From positions 1-26,555 of the IMG/VR virus record IMGVR_UViG_3300047547_000276: 26,555 nucleotides of DNA, one strand, 5' to 3'. Shown here piece after piece: positions 1 to 10,510 of this stretch. The DNA is from a virus. A program made the translations under genes and the position numbers. The notes beneath the pieces were generated by a model. That model was given only the letters and a program-made list of their open reading frames with translations, was not told the DNA's origin and ran no database searches. Numbering within the stretch: the first letter of the stretch is position 1; the number at the start of each line of letters is the position of its first letter.

Positions 1-208
1 TTGTATAATTATCATCATCAACCTCTCTTATTTCTATAATATCTGAAAGAATATAGTCATTTTCTTCTCATACTATATTCAATGTCAATTCTCATTGCCC
101 ACCATTCAATTCTTCACTAAAAGATATATCAGATGATATAGTTTTTGGATTGATTTGTTTTTTGAATATTCCATCTCTGGAATACAGTTTTAATTCAAAT
201 GATTTCAT
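1..208 (-). CDS. Tail protein, N-terminal part only (runs off the window)
   Basis: The reading frame starts at ATG 208-206 and is open to the window edge, giving 69 residues. The start begins MKSFELKLYSRDGIFKKQ and continues with short beta-type stretches (SDISFSEELNGGQGELTLNI), which resembles the N-termini of siphovirus tail-tip/baseplate proteins that follow the distal tail protein. Its ATG overlaps the stop of the upstream gene as TAATG, so translation is probably coupled. Two UGA codons read as Gly fit the local pattern. The call rests mainly on gene order; it could equally be a receptor-binding or tail-associated protein, since the rest is missing. Confidence 0.55.
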
Positions 209-1050
209 TATAAATAAGTTGGATTATATACGAGAGTTGTGTCCACCGCTATTGTACCTGTAAAATCAAGATTGATTGTGTTTGATCCAACAAATAATGG
301 CCTCATAATTCAAGAGAAGTTTATATCAGTTCAATTCTTCTTTATAGATTTATTCACAAAATCTGCGATTATTACATCTCAATTCACAAATGTTGTAGGT
401 ATAGTGATTGTATATCCGTTTACCTCTCATACCTTCTTTATTGTGATAGATATATTCGTAATATTGCACGAGGTATTTGCAATAAAATAGAATACAGGGA
501 AAGAAGTGTAAGTTCATTCATTTATCATGAATAAGTCTATATCACTTGTGAGTCATAGTCGAGTCTCTGCCACAGCTGGAATACTCCATAGAGGAGATGT
601 TATAAGAAGGCTCATTTCCACATCTTCCACATAGTCCTGGAGCTTTGTTATCTTTGGTACTCTAATAGACTCTACTGTTGCTTTATATATTCTTATTGTA
701 CCTCATACAGAAATTCAAAAATCAATTTCATCTCATGAAGTTTTTAATTTTAAAGTATCTATTTTAGATACTAGATCATTATAGCTTGTTCCCTGTATAA
801 ATAATCTTATTGAAATTGATTTATTCGGATACCTTTTATTCAATACTCCACCTCAATCTGTCATGGTAGAGTTATATGAGTTAATCTCTGCTACAATGTC
901 AAATACATTCATCTCTTGTATCATAACTCCAGAAGTTTCTCATGAACACATTTCCATAAGTGGCTGTGTTCAAAGATACACACTGCCAAGATTTTCGAGA
1001 GTGTGCTGTGCTGCATAATTTATAAGCTGCGTATTGAGTAGAGTGTTCAT
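208..1050 (-). CDS. Distal tail protein (Dit-like)
   Basis: 280 residues, starting at ATG 1050, whose first base is shared with the tape-measure stop (TAATG). It lies directly downstream of the tape measure, the usual place of Dit, the hub that joins the tail tube to the tip. About residues 75-110 hold RYPNKSISIRLFIQGTSYN followed by DLVSKIDTLKLK. This matches the N-terminal half of siphovirus Dit proteins, where a beta strand pair precedes a 'subdivide into lengths' helix. The rest is beta-rich, as expected for Dit. UGA codons are frequent and read as Gly. Placement is strong; family membership (PF05709-like) is inferred by eye and is not certain. Confidence 0.65.
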
Positions 1051-3959
1051 TATTTGTTAATTCATTTAGCTGATAATTGTACTTCCTTTGCAAGTGTCTT
1101 AGATAGGTTAGATATATCTACATTACTACCTACTGTTGCATTTACTATAATAGTTGGAGTATTATTTACTGTTGTGCTAGAGGCTTCTCATGTTGTACCA
1201 CTTGATAGTGACATTCTTGTCATGAGTAGTTTTCTTGCTGCTGCCTCTTCTCTCTCATAGGCCACTATTCTTTGTGCTGTTTGATTTCTTACCGCAAGAG
1301 TAATTTGATTCTCAATAGTATCTACAGTTTCTTTATATGCTGTTATTGCATTTACTGATTTTAGATACCTGTCTTGTTCTATAGCTAGTAATCATGCTGC
1401 CTCTGCCTCTTTTATTCATGTCTTTTGTTGTACAAGTAGTTTTTCTGCTTCAAGGTCCTTTAATTTTGCGTCTCTCTCTAATATAATCCGTTCCGTTTCA
1501 GATAGTCCAGCTTTGTCTATTTCTGCCTTTGTTGTATTCTCTTTTGCTACTGCCTTCTCTTTCTGTAGTGCAACAACCTCTCTTTGGTTTTTTAGATAGT
1601 TTCGTATATCTTCAATAGGAATATCAAGTCAACCTGCTGTGAGTGTTTGTGCATTAAATGAGCTATCAAAAGCAAGGTCTCATAATCTATTTGCAAATGA
1701 TTGTACTTCAATCGAGTATCGTGAAGAGTCCTCTGTGAGTCACTTTATCTTATCTGATATTGCTTGGTATCTTTCTGCTATCTTCTCTGAAGAGTCTTTT
1801 TGTACTTCAGTTACTTGTTTTTGTACTTGCTCATAATCAAGTAGTGCATTCTTTATCTTATCAATAGATTCTTTTGATTTTCTTGCACTCTCTTCTCGTA
1901 CTTGTAATTCACTTGCGAGTGTTTTCTTCACAAATTCTTTTGCGTCTTGTTGCATTGTGAATCGTTTCTTTTGTATATCTTCTTCTGATTTTATTGTAGT
2001 TTGTGCTGTCTTATCTGCTTTTGCTTTACCACCTCATTTTGCAACCTCTGCTGTCTTTGTTGCTGAAGCTATTCTCTTTTCTAGTGCTTCAATTTCACTC
2101 TTTGTCTTATTGAAAGCTGCAGATCCTATTTCCATTCATTCAAGCCTATCTTTAAGTAGTTTTAGTTTACTATTTAGTTGCCCTATTGAATTTTCTACAC
2201 TTATAGCTCATTTAGAGGCAGTATCTGCTTCTTTTTTGAAAGCTGTATCTACAGTTCCTGTTTGTGATGGCTTTATTATTTGTGACAATTGCTCCTCTGT
2301 TCTCTTTATTAATGCCTCTCTTGTAGACTGCTCTCTCTCTAGTGCTGAATTTATATTCTGAAATTCTTTTGTTATCTCTCATGTATTAATATCTTTGAAT
2401 GCTTTGAATGCTTCTTTTACTCAACCATCATCAAATATAGGCTTAAATGTTATCTTTTGTACAAGGTCTCATTCAAATCATAGTCATTTTGCAAATGAGT
2501 TTACCTGTGATCATGCACTATTTATAAAGTCTTCAATCTTCTTTAATCAAGAATTTAGAGCTTTAGATATGAGTGCTGGTACTCTTCGAAATGCAATTCA
2601 TACATTATCTGCTAGAGTTCAAAAATTATCTGTAATAAATCACGCTACTGATTTTATACTTAATCACATGATAACTAGAGAAGATATGAATGCTTTAAAA
2701 TATCATACTGACTTTGATATTGCAAGCTGTACTGATAGAGATATAAGAAGAAATATTCATTTTAGTCATGCTGCAGTTTTTCTAGATTCTGTTAGTATGA
2801 ATAACAATGCGTCTATAAATCACTTTGCAAATCAAATCATATTAAATCAAACCTCTTCAAGAAAAATATTAAAAGAGTCTTTTAAGTTTGATATTTTACC
2901 TGTTAATGTTGTTGATTGCTCTGACATAAGATTAAAGAATTTTCCACCTTCTCATGTCATATTAGTAAATGCTTTTTCTACATCTCAAAATCATACTACA
3001 CCAGATTCTACCATTTTCTTTGCTTCTGCTTCTGTTACTCAATACATACGAGCAAGCTCTGCAAGGAGTGGTACTCATGCCTGTGTAAATTGCCTAAGCT
3101 CTGACGCATATAGCTGGTTTGCTGTTCGTACTTGACCATAAGCATATGCAATCTGTCCAAGTGGTACTCATGTACCAGAGGCTACATCTCACAATATTTT
3201 AAGAGTTGGGATTAAATCTCTTGCTCATATACCGAATGCGAGTAGTTGTTTTGCACTATCTCGTATTCAACCAATTTCAAATGGTGTTGTAGCAGCAAAT
3301 GCTGAAAGGTCAGCAAGTAGTTTTTTAGACTCTTCTGCACTTCATAGCATAACTCTAAATGATATTGCTGATTGCTCATATTTATCTCATAGTGATAGAG
3401 CCTGTACTCATAGAGCTAGAAATCATGCACCTATTGCTGCAAGTGCTGTTGGAGCGAATGCAGATGATAGACTCAATCATGCTGCTCTAGATTGTTCCGC
3501 CATCTGATTGAATTTTACACCTGTACTTGTTGCTGCTAGTCCTACTGAATTAAGTCATGATGATACTGTTTGAACAAATGATCCGGATATTGCTGATAAT
3601 ACTTTTCAAAATCATGAGTTTATATCCATTCAAACTTTATCAAACATCTTTCCTAATACTGATATTTCTTTGTCTCATGTACGAACAAAGTTTATAAGCT
3701 CTCTATTTGCCTGTGTAATTGACTTCTTCAGTAATTCTGCGTCTCATCTAAGTTTTAGAGATAGTGTTGTATCTCATGCTTTCTCTGCAGTCTTTATTTG
3801 AGCTTTTACAAGTTCTAGCTCTCTTCGGAGAGTTCATAAATCTACCGCCATCTTTATAGATATTGGAGATTTTAGCCTTTGCATTTCCTGTTCTGATTGT
3901 TTGATAGAGTTCTTATCTACCTCGGCCACTATCTGGGCGGTTACTTTTTCTATTGGCAT
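1050..3959 (-). CDS. Tail tape measure protein
   Basis: 969 residues in one frame, checked from start to stop; about 50 in-frame UGAs must be read as sense. The start MPIEKVTAQIVAEVDKNSIK follows the upstream stop by 2 nt. Roughly residues 150-190 are hydrophobic (APTALAAIGAGFLALGVQAL). About residues 190-350 form the common tape-measure domain: AFAATTPFEIGGIRDSAKQL, then GQIAYAYGQVRTANQLYASE, then GVPLLAELARMYGVTEAEAK. About residues 530-960 are Lys/Glu/Gln-rich coiled coil. Tape measures set tail length at roughly 0.15 nm per residue, so about 145 nm would be expected here. It sits between the chaperone-like gene and Dit, as in most siphoviruses. The most UGA-dense gene in the window. Confidence 0.93.
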
Positions 3960-3961
3960 AA

Positions 3962-4546
3962 TTATTGATTAAAGGCTTTACGAGTTTCTTCGGCTCTTCT
4001 TTTTATAGCTTCCTTATCTTTTAGAGCTTGTCCGTTCATAAACTGTCACTCTTTTGATTGTAGATTATTCTTATATATTATTCAATCCATAAGCCATATA
4101 TATTGTTCTATAGTAAAGTTTTCTAGCAGGTCCTGAAGAGGTGTAGAGTATTCGTTGCATACAGTTAGCAAATTAAATGCAGGGAGTCAAATCTCATCTC
4201 TCTTTGAGTTATTGTTACTTACGGATCATTCGAATATTGATTTATATGATCTAAACATATTTGCTATAATATTCATTGCTACATTTCAAACATCAATATT
4301 CCTTTCCATCTTTCCTCTCCATTTAGGCACTAGTATTCTTAATATCTTTTCAAACTTTGTGAGAGGGCATTGATTATGAATTATTCCATATATAAATAGT
4401 ACTTTCTCATCATCAGTAAGTCATTGATATTCGAAATACTCCATTAGAGTTGCCTGTTTATATGTGATAGTAAATAGTTTCTTTCCGTCTTTCGTGAGAA
4501 AGTCTTGTTCGAATGTTTTTCTTGGAGGAAGTTCTAGATTTTTCAT
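3962..4546 (-). CDS. Tail assembly chaperone-like protein
   Basis: 194 residues, starting MKNLELPPRKTFEQDF and ending in a charged helix (KEAIKRRAEETRKAF). It occupies the slot between major tail protein and tape measure, where siphoviruses encode the chaperone that coats the tape measure during tail assembly. Many such chaperones make a longer form by a -1 frameshift; I saw no slippery heptamer near the end and no extension ORF before the tape measure, so a single product seems likely. The middle carries a helical stretch (LTDDEKVLFIYGIIHNQ). The function is inferred from position and helical make-up only. A terminator lies just upstream, separating it from the major tail gene. Confidence 0.5.
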
Positions 4547-4581
4547 ACTTTTATTATACTTTTTAAATCGTTTTTTGAACG

Positions 4582-4608
4582 AAAAATCCCCCCAATAAAG
4601 GGAGGATT
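4582..4608 (-). terminator. Intrinsic terminator after the major tail protein gene
   Basis: Read on the minus strand, AATCCTCCC (4608-4600), a six-base loop and GGGGGGATT (4593-4585) form a strong hairpin followed by TTTTT. It lies 19 nt past the major tail stop and upstream of the chaperone-like gene. It probably trims transcription so that the abundant capsid and tail-tube genes are made in excess over the tape measure and tip. Confidence 0.75.
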
Positions 4609-4626
4609 AAGAGGTTAAAGCTTTAA

Positions 4627-5214
4627 TTAAATCTCTTTCTTTACAAAGAAGTTTCCACCTTGTGATACTTCAAATTCAATTGTAACTCCAGCGAGGTCAT
4701 CTCGGTTGAGGTTAGTAAATGGCATAGATGTATCTCCAGTTCGTACACATTTTACAAAGTAGAATGTATTTTTCTTTCCACCTACTGGACAAGTCTCAAA
4801 CTTGAATAGTTTGTAAGTATTTGTCTTCATAGCTCGCTTCTTTCCGATAATCTCCTGCCCTGCTTGGGTAGTATTGAGAGTAGCATCAAAGATTTTAGCG
4901 AAATTGCTCATTTCAAGAATTTCTTGAAGATCAACAGAAAATCCGAATACTGTTTCAGTCTTTCGTGATACTTCCCCTACTGAACAATAGTCAGTAAGAA
5001 TAATCCTTTCTTCTCCTGTAGAAGCTGAAATTTCGAAGTTTTCAAAATATCCAACATCTCCATAGGTAAGAAGTTCAAGAGCTGCAATAGCTTCGTCTTC
5101 ATTTGTTCCATTTCCGTCATCAAAAGTAGTTCCTGCGTAGTTTGCAGCAATGTACAATTTACCAGTTCCTACTTCTCAAGAAAGGCTGTTTTTTGTAAGG
5201 TCTAGTACTCCCAT
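4627..5214 (-). CDS. Major tail (tube) protein
   Basis: 195 residues from ATG 5214 (MGVLDLTKNSLSGEVGTGKL). A shorter start at 5157 would drop a good N-terminus and arises only if the single UGA (5176-5178) is taken as stop. The protein is beta-rich with conserved-looking Gly and Thr, ends FEVSQGGNFFVKKEI, and contains KTETVFGFSVDLQEIL, typical of phage tube proteins. It lies between the tail-completion genes and the chaperone. Only one glycine is coded by UGA, unlike its neighbours, as in other high-expression genes here. An intrinsic terminator follows, and a possible promoter with a stem-loop precedes it, so it may also have its own transcript. Confidence 0.75.
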
Positions 5215-5293
5215 AAATGGTTTTTATTAAAATTATTATAGATACTTCCCAGTGTATCTTCCTGCCTATTATACTGTAAAAATAGGGTTTTGT
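5215..5293 (-). promoter_or_regulatory. Short leader with stem-loop and possible -10 before major tail gene
   Basis: This 79-nt gap is long for this operon. On the minus strand it holds a perfect TATAAT (5273-5268) and, nearer the gene, the hairpin AGATAC / GTATCT (5240-5259) with an 8-nt loop. No convincing -35 is visible and there is no T-run after the hairpin, so it is more likely a leader structure or a weak internal promoter than a terminator. Confidence 0.35.
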
Positions 5294-5716
5294 TTACGAG
5301 TTGATATAGTTGTAGTTCACATAGTATTCTGCTGATATAAATGGCAATCAGTTCGTATCTCGAAGTACTCCACTCTGCTGTCATTCTACTATTCATATGA
5401 TCCGGAAGTCTGGAAGGTCCAATCTTGCTCATGGTACGAATATACAGAATTTATTTGAGAATTCATCGAGCATTTCATAGAGTTGATAATCTGGAGTATC
5501 TTTTGCATTTATAAAAACAAATTCAATAACTCATCTTTTTATCCTTGTTCCTATTCAGTCATCTCATACTCTCTCCGAGTTAGATACAAGCTGAAAATAA
5601 GAATACTTGGTATCTATATTGGTTACTGGTCGGCCTGCATATACTGGAAAAGATAATCCAAGTGTTGCTATGTGAGTGGCTATCTTGCCAAATTGACTTC
5701 AAATATTTACTATCAT
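5294..5716 (-). CDS. Putative tail completion/terminator protein
   Basis: 140 residues, starting MIVNIGSQFGKIATHIATLG and overlapping the end of the gp10-like gene by 7 nt. Placed between the gp10-like gene and the major tail protein, it matches the usual slot of the tail terminator that caps the tube. Features include GRPVTNIDTKYSYFQLV, a beta-rich middle and repeated UGA-Gly. Tail terminators are typically 130-150 residues, so the size fits. Sequence similarity is not clear enough to name a family. Confidence 0.45.
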
Positions 5717-6060
5717 TTTAGCCGTTTTATAAATCTATCTTTTACTTTTAGAATAGCTCTTTGATATGTGTTTGCTCATATATTTCTAAATATAGTTCCA
5801 TCATTCATATGCCAATTTACCGCCGTACTTCTGAAACCATATTCAACTCTCTCGCTGTATTCTCATTCATTTACTACTTCGCCTATAACTTTATCATTCT
5901 CTATCCGTATAGGCCTCTTTTTATTCTGTTTGAGATATGTTCATGTGTCTACTGGAGTCTTTCGCACTATTTCTATATAAAGCTCATTTAGAGTATCTTC
6001 TACTGCAATTACGGCTTGATTTTCTAGGTATTTACCTATGTTTTGTGCAAAAGTTGACAT
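5710..6060 (-). CDS. HK97 gp10-like neck/tail-completion protein
   Basis: 116 residues, starting MSTFAQNIGKYLENQAVIAV. Residues 34-42 read KTPVDTGTY, where the Gly is UGA; 'PVDTG' is a hallmark of HK97-gp10-like proteins. It is followed by the expected 'V-x-N-x-x-Y-S-x-x-V-E-Y-G' block (VVNEGEYSERVEYGF). The family links head connector and tail in siphoviruses. Gene order (connector, head-tail joining, gp10-like, tail terminator, major tail) supports the call. The stop lies inside the next gene's start region. Confidence 0.75.
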
Positions 6061-6061
6061 T

Positions 6062-6388
6062 TTATTCTGTTTTAGATAGGAATACTTGGTAATTATCTAG
6101 GTATCATGCGTAGTTACAATGCTCAATAACTTTATCCACTTTGTATGTTTTACCTTTTATTTCAAATATATCTCATATTTCTACCTCATGTATTTTATCC
6201 AGATTTGCTTCCCATCAATTCTGATCAACCTGTACTCATAGTGAGTTTCAATCATAGTTTCTTTGTACACCCCATAATCAGATACGAATATTTGCGTATT
6301 TTACAACTTTAGATTGAATAAGGCTTCATCATACTACCGAAGTGCCAAAAGTATATACTGTGGCCGAATAGTTTCGAAATCTTACCAT
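6062..6388 (-). CDS. Putative head-tail joining (head closure) protein
   Basis: 108 residues from ATG 6388, overlapping the end of the gp6-like connector gene by 7 nt and ending 1 nt before the gp10-like ATG. The central part NIRIGLWGVQRNYDG, followed by HEVEIGDIFEIKGKTYKVDK and a short beta strand, is like head-closure proteins, which form small beta barrels at the neck. Size and order fit the SPP1 gp16/HK97 joining slot. Family identity is inferred from context. Confidence 0.5.
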
Positions 6389-6957
6389 ACTCTAAGGTGT
6401 AATGGAATATATTTGCTTATTTTCTTTGCAAGTACATCAGATGGTTTTATTTGTACTCCATTTGTTGTACCTCATACTGCAAATTCAACCATTCTTGGTC
6501 CTAGTTGCTCTTTAGATATTTCTTTTCCCATTTCTGTTGCGAATATCTTTCCAATTGACTCTGACATTGCCCCTATAATATCTGAAGGTATTGTTGCATA
6601 CCCTGCTTGATATGTAATTGGAAAATATGAGAATGTTCTAGTTACATATGATAATAGATCCTTTACCTGTGCTGTACCATCTTCGAGTAATAGATAATCA
6701 ATACCATTTACCTTTGCTGTAAAGTCTACTCAATCAATCATATCTATACGAGTAACTTTTGGGCAAGAAAATGGTAATATATTATGCTTTTGTAGCAATT
6801 GTGATAGTGATATAAGCTCGGTCTTTGTTCAAAGGCTTATATCTCATATTTGATTAAAAACAAAACTCTCGCATTCATCAATTATAGATTGTAGGCGAGT
6901 GTCATAATCATTTCAAACAATTCCTAGGTAGTCTTTGACTTGTGCGAGAGTTATCAT
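6382..6957 (-). CDS. gp6-like head-tail connector protein
   Basis: 191 residues. The N-terminus MITLAQVKDYLGIVGNDYD followed by TRLQSIIDECESFVFNQIG is the classic HK97-gp6-like adaptor: a start helix, then a helix that lines the connector ring below the portal. The C-terminal half is longer than usual (gp6-like proteins are near 100 residues) and beta-rich, with GVDFTAKVNGIDYLLLEDG. This suggests an added domain or a fused neighbour. It lies downstream of the capsid gene as expected. Confidence 0.7.
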
Positions 6958-6966
6958 AGTATAGTG

Positions 6967-7167
6967 TTATTTCTTTTTGCTTTCTATTGCAAAAATATCA
7001 GAATGTTTTATTTCCTTAGATCCTACTTCTACTAGCCCCATTCGTAGAAGACGAAGGTACTCGCTCGAATGAACAAGTACCTTTTCTCCTTTTCTATATG
7101 CTTTCCGAGGCTGTCCCAATAGTTCTAGTTCATAGTTATCTGGTAGTTCCATCGAATATAGTAGCAT
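6967..7167 (-). CDS. Small protein downstream of the major capsid gene
   Basis: 66 residues, MLLYSMELPDNYELELLGQP at the start and a Lys-rich end (IESKKK). No UGA is used. The start overlaps the capsid stop in a TAATATG junction, so it is likely translated by re-initiation after the abundant capsid ORF. I do not recognise a family. The position between capsid protein and connector is often held by small head-decoration or connector-assisting proteins. Confidence 0.55.
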   Translation of the reverse strand: MLLYSMELPDNYELELLGQPRKAYRKGEKVLVHSSEYLRLLRMGLVEVGSKEIKHSDIFAIESKKK

Positions 7168-7168
7168 A

Positions 7169-8344
7169 TTAGATGTTTACGATAAGTGCAGCAGGTGCAG
7201 TAGGTTTTAGAGTATTTTGAGTATTATCAAACTTTACTGCAATTCGTGCTGAAGCTGTAATACCTGTCTGTTGAGTTTCTGCATATCGAGAAGTCTCTGT
7301 TGTGAGTCCTCGTCGAATACCTACATTCATAGAAGGCATATGGATAAGAACGATTTGCCCCTTAGTGTTATTTGCAGCAGTAGCTGAAATTTCTCCAGTA
7401 GCAGTAGTTCGTCCTAGCTCTTCTCGGTTTACGATTTGGATACCATCAATAGCAGAGAGTTGTCCGTTCTTGATAGTAGCTGCGTCTCCGAATTTCTCAA
7501 TGGTTTCAACCTCTGAAAGGTTCATAATAGAGAAATAAGTATCTTGGTCCGGTACGATAACAAGATTTGAAGGATCTACTCCTTTAAGTCCCATCTTAGC
7601 TCGTGCAGCTCGAATGTGAGCTACTGACAAAGCACCAGTTGCATTTACTACTGAAGCTGTTGCAATAGCAACTTTTCTTGCTCCGTCATGGAGAAGTGCG
7701 TCTGTAGAGTTTCCGTCTGGAAGTGCTGATGTATTTCCATCAATAATATTGATATTTACATTTGCTCCGATTGCTTCGTCTCCATTGAGAATAATCTCAT
7801 GAAGTGATCGCTCGAATGCTTCTTGAAGTTCTCCAAGAACATATGCAGCAATACCTACCAATGAATCCTCAACGAGTTCATCGCTGTAATATACAGTAAC
7901 AATAAGTTTCTTAGCTTTAAGTACCAATTCTGCAGTACCTGCTTGTTTAGTTTGTGCAGCAACTGCTCCTCCTGTTGGATTTGCAACTGTTTCTGTACCT
8001 GCTCGCATTCGAATTCGTACTCCCTTTACTGGGAATGCTTGTTCGTTTGCTCCCATAGATCGAAGCATTGCTTTTACGAATACTGACTCTGAAGACTTTA
8101 GTCGGTCAATAAGTTCGCTAGACAAAACTCGTTCCTCTACGAATTCTTTACCGAAAGCTGTTTCAGTAGTAGCCATTGCGTTGTTTCGAGAAAGGAAATC
8201 CTTTCCTGATAGTTGAAGGAGCTTTGAAACTGTTAGCCCTTCCCCTGCATTTTTTAATACATCTTCGAACTCTGAAAGGAATGTTCCTCCTTGCTTTTGT
8301 GCATGAGCGAGTGCGATTGCATTATAAATTAAATTTTCTTTCAT
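7169..8344 (-). CDS. Major capsid protein, HK97 fold
   Basis: 391 residues, directly downstream of the prohead protease. The N-terminal 100 residues are helical and charged (MKENLIYNAIALAHAQKQGG), like the delta/scaffold part removed at maturation. The body shows capsid features: VRIRMRAGTETVANPTGGAV, AKKLIVTVYYSDELVEDS, RAARAKMGLKGVDPSNLVIV and the late strand ETSRYAETQQTGITASARIA. All 31 glycines use GGN and none UGA, while flanking genes use UGA freely, consistent with selection for fast translation. CGA is the main Arg codon and fits Arg at these positions. Confidence 0.92.
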   Translation of the reverse strand: MKENLIYNAIALAHAQKQGGTFLSEFEDVLKNAGEGLTVSKLLQLSGKDFLSRNNAMATTETAFGKEFVEERVLSSELIDRLKSSESVFVKAMLRSMGANEQAFPVKGVRIRMRAGTETVANPTGGAVAAQTKQAGTAELVLKAKKLIVTVYYSDELVEDSLVGIAAYVLGELQEAFERSLHEIILNGDEAIGANVNINIIDGNTSALPDGNSTDALLHDGARKVAIATASVVNATGALSVAHIRAARAKMGLKGVDPSNLVIVPDQDTYFSIMNLSEVETIEKFGDAATIKNGQLSAIDGIQIVNREELGRTTATGEISATAANNTKGQIVLIHMPSMNVGIRRGLTTETSRYAETQQTGITASARIAVKFDNTQNTLKPTAPAALIVNI

Positions 8345-8362
8345 AATGAAAAATTATATATA

Positions 8363-9331
8363 CTAGGCGTATTTAGCCCGAAATTGTTCAGCGGTTTTTA
8401 CATTACTGTGTGCTCCTTCAGTAACAACTTTTGCAAGTGAGTTTCGCTCTTCGCTTCGAATAGCCTCTGTAGCTTGTTCTAGTCTTGTAGCGAAGTTTGT
8501 TTCCATATCTGCAATAACTTTTGCATGATTAGATTCTACCTCTGATAGTTTACTAGCGAAGTTTGTTTCCATCTCTGCTATTTTAGCAGAGAGAGTAGCT
8601 ACTTCATTAGTTTCTACCTCTACCGCATTACCTTCAATTGCTGGGACAACTTCTGGCTCTGCAACCACTTCCGAAACTGGATCTCCAGTTTCTACTACTT
8701 CTGTAGTTTCGTTCAGTTTCATTTCTTTAATGTTTTTAAGAACTTCATTTTTATCCAAACCTTTTCGCTCTGCATATTCCTCTGCTAGACTATTTCTTAG
8801 TACAGCTGATCTATTTGATGGTATTGTAACAAAAGAAAATTCAGCAATCTCTGCCTTAGTAACTATTTGATGCCAACCATCAGAGAACATTTCTACTATA
8901 TGTAAGTCAAAGTATTCTGCTTCACTTATTCTTTTTCAATTTTTCTCAAACATTCTCTCATGAGTAATATGTCCAGTAGAAAGTCATTTGAGTAGTCATC
9001 TACCTATTGCTCAATTTGTATATACATCATCGAATACATATCCTGTAACTACTATCTCTTTTCAGTTTAATGAGAATGATAGTGGTCGCCCTATTGGTTT
9101 ATCTGCTTCATGATTGAATAGAACACTTCAGTTTTTGATAAAGTCATTAGTAAACTTTCAACCATCGAAAAACCAAGCATTACTATCAATTATATATCCA
9201 TTACGATTAAAATCCCCATTGCTTACTACTCATTCAAAGTAGATAGCACCGTCTGGGATTAAATCTTTAATATTTGCTGGAGCTTCTTGCTTCTGCAATA
9301 CTGCATTTGTTTCAATATTTAGCTTTTGCAT
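8363..9331 (-). CDS. Prohead maturation protease with scaffold-like C-terminus
   Basis: 322 residues from ATG 9331 (MQKLNIETNAVLQKQEAPAN). Residues 1-175 are an S78/U35-type protease: LFNHEADKPIGRP holds the likely catalytic His74, and AEIAEFSFVTIPSN holds the likely Ser166. From about residue 190 the chain becomes acidic, then a coiled coil with two near-repeats (MET-NFASKLSEVESNH and MET-NFATRLEQATEAI), ending TAEQFRAKYA. That tail probably acts as internal scaffold and is cut away, as in phages that fuse protease and scaffold. The N-terminal half uses several UGA codons; the last 175 codons use none. It sits between portal and capsid genes, as expected. Confidence 0.85.
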
Positions 9332-9333
9332 AT

Positions 9334-10506
9334 CTATATAATAGCTGTATTTTGGGTTTTTGAAAAGGTATCTTTAAAGGTATCCTCTCCATCTACCTTC
9401 TCATATTGTATGAAGTCTCTGGCCTCATTTCTAGTTATTACTCCCTTCTCATATAAATCAGTTGCTATAGATGACTTTTTAGTCAGCTTACGGACATTAT
9501 CCTGTACAAACTCTACTACATATTTCTCTCATGGAAATATCTTTGATATTATTGAAGTGAGAAACTCTCATAGTTGTTTCTCATACCCCTCTATCATATC
9601 CCAGTAGTTATCAGTCTGATTTTCTCATACAGAGCGATTGCTTGTTTCAGTAAATCATAGAATATCTTTTGGTACTCCGTATCTAGCACATACAAGCTCT
9701 AGTGTAAATCTACGAAGGTTTAAAAACTGTGCGTCTTCAATCTTATCTTGAAGTTTTATAACTTCTTTTACTCATTGAATAAGAGAGGTCCTGTGCTTAT
9801 TCTTTCCGCCCTTATTACTTCAACCTTGAAATAGATCTTTAATCTTTTTTAGTGTTGCTTCATCTGGCTCTCTGAACTCTTGATCTAGAACTACTAGAGA
9901 AGAAGGTGTTTGATTATTTGCAAAGAATGCCCAGTTGCTTTCTTTTGCTTCCTTATCACTCTCTAGGTCTAGGAATAGTGATTGCATTTTAGATCTACCG
10001 ATTGCTTCATTTGTTGTATCTTGATCGCCTTTCAAATGGAATACCTCATCTTTTGTAAATGTACGAATACCTTGTAGGTTTTGATAGTATCACATTACCT
10101 GTCATTGTTCACTTACTATAGGCTTTACATATCGAGGGTCTAGTATCTGGAGTCATTCTACTCTACCTGATTTTGTTCGTGCTATATATACAAAAGCATT
10201 TCATGTTATCTCATAATCTCTCCATAGTCTTTTAATGAATGTTTTGATATTTAGGTCCAGAGAGTATTTTACAAGGTCTCATAATATATTTATATCCTTT
10301 TCAAATTTACCTCTCTTTAATAAGATACCATACTTTCCTATATCGTTTGAAATCTTATCAATACAAGTCTCAATATATGGATTTTGTTCGTATACTTTAT
10401 AGAATACCTCAAAGTCTGTTGAATAAGTGAAAGAAAGTCCATCACTACCGCTTGCTCTAATTGTTGGCTTCTCATTCTTCGAGAAGATGTTGTTGAATAT
10501 TCCCAT
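9334..10506 (-). CDS. Portal protein, HK97 family
   Basis: 390 residues. I chose ATG 10506 (MGIFNNIFSKNEKPTI): it follows the upstream stop by 4 nt, whereas an in-frame GTG at 10527 would overlap that gene. Family blocks include YEQNPYIETCIDKISNDIGK, GNAFVYIARTKSGRVEGLQI, LDPRYVKPIVSEQGQ, EVFHLKG and YGVPKDILGFTETSNRS. Portal rings gate DNA entry and dock the terminase; the gene lies between terminase and protease as usual. The glycine of LGFTE is an in-frame UGA. It ends in an FKNPKYSYYI tail just before the protease start. Confidence 0.92.
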
Positions 10507-10510
10507 ATGT

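Noticed and set aside
2395-3135. 246-codon open frame on the plus strand
   Set aside because: It is antisense to the tape measure, whose minus frame is open for 969 codons in code 25 and carries recognisable family blocks. Low complexity and TCA-rich minus codons (UGA) create the plus-strand opening.
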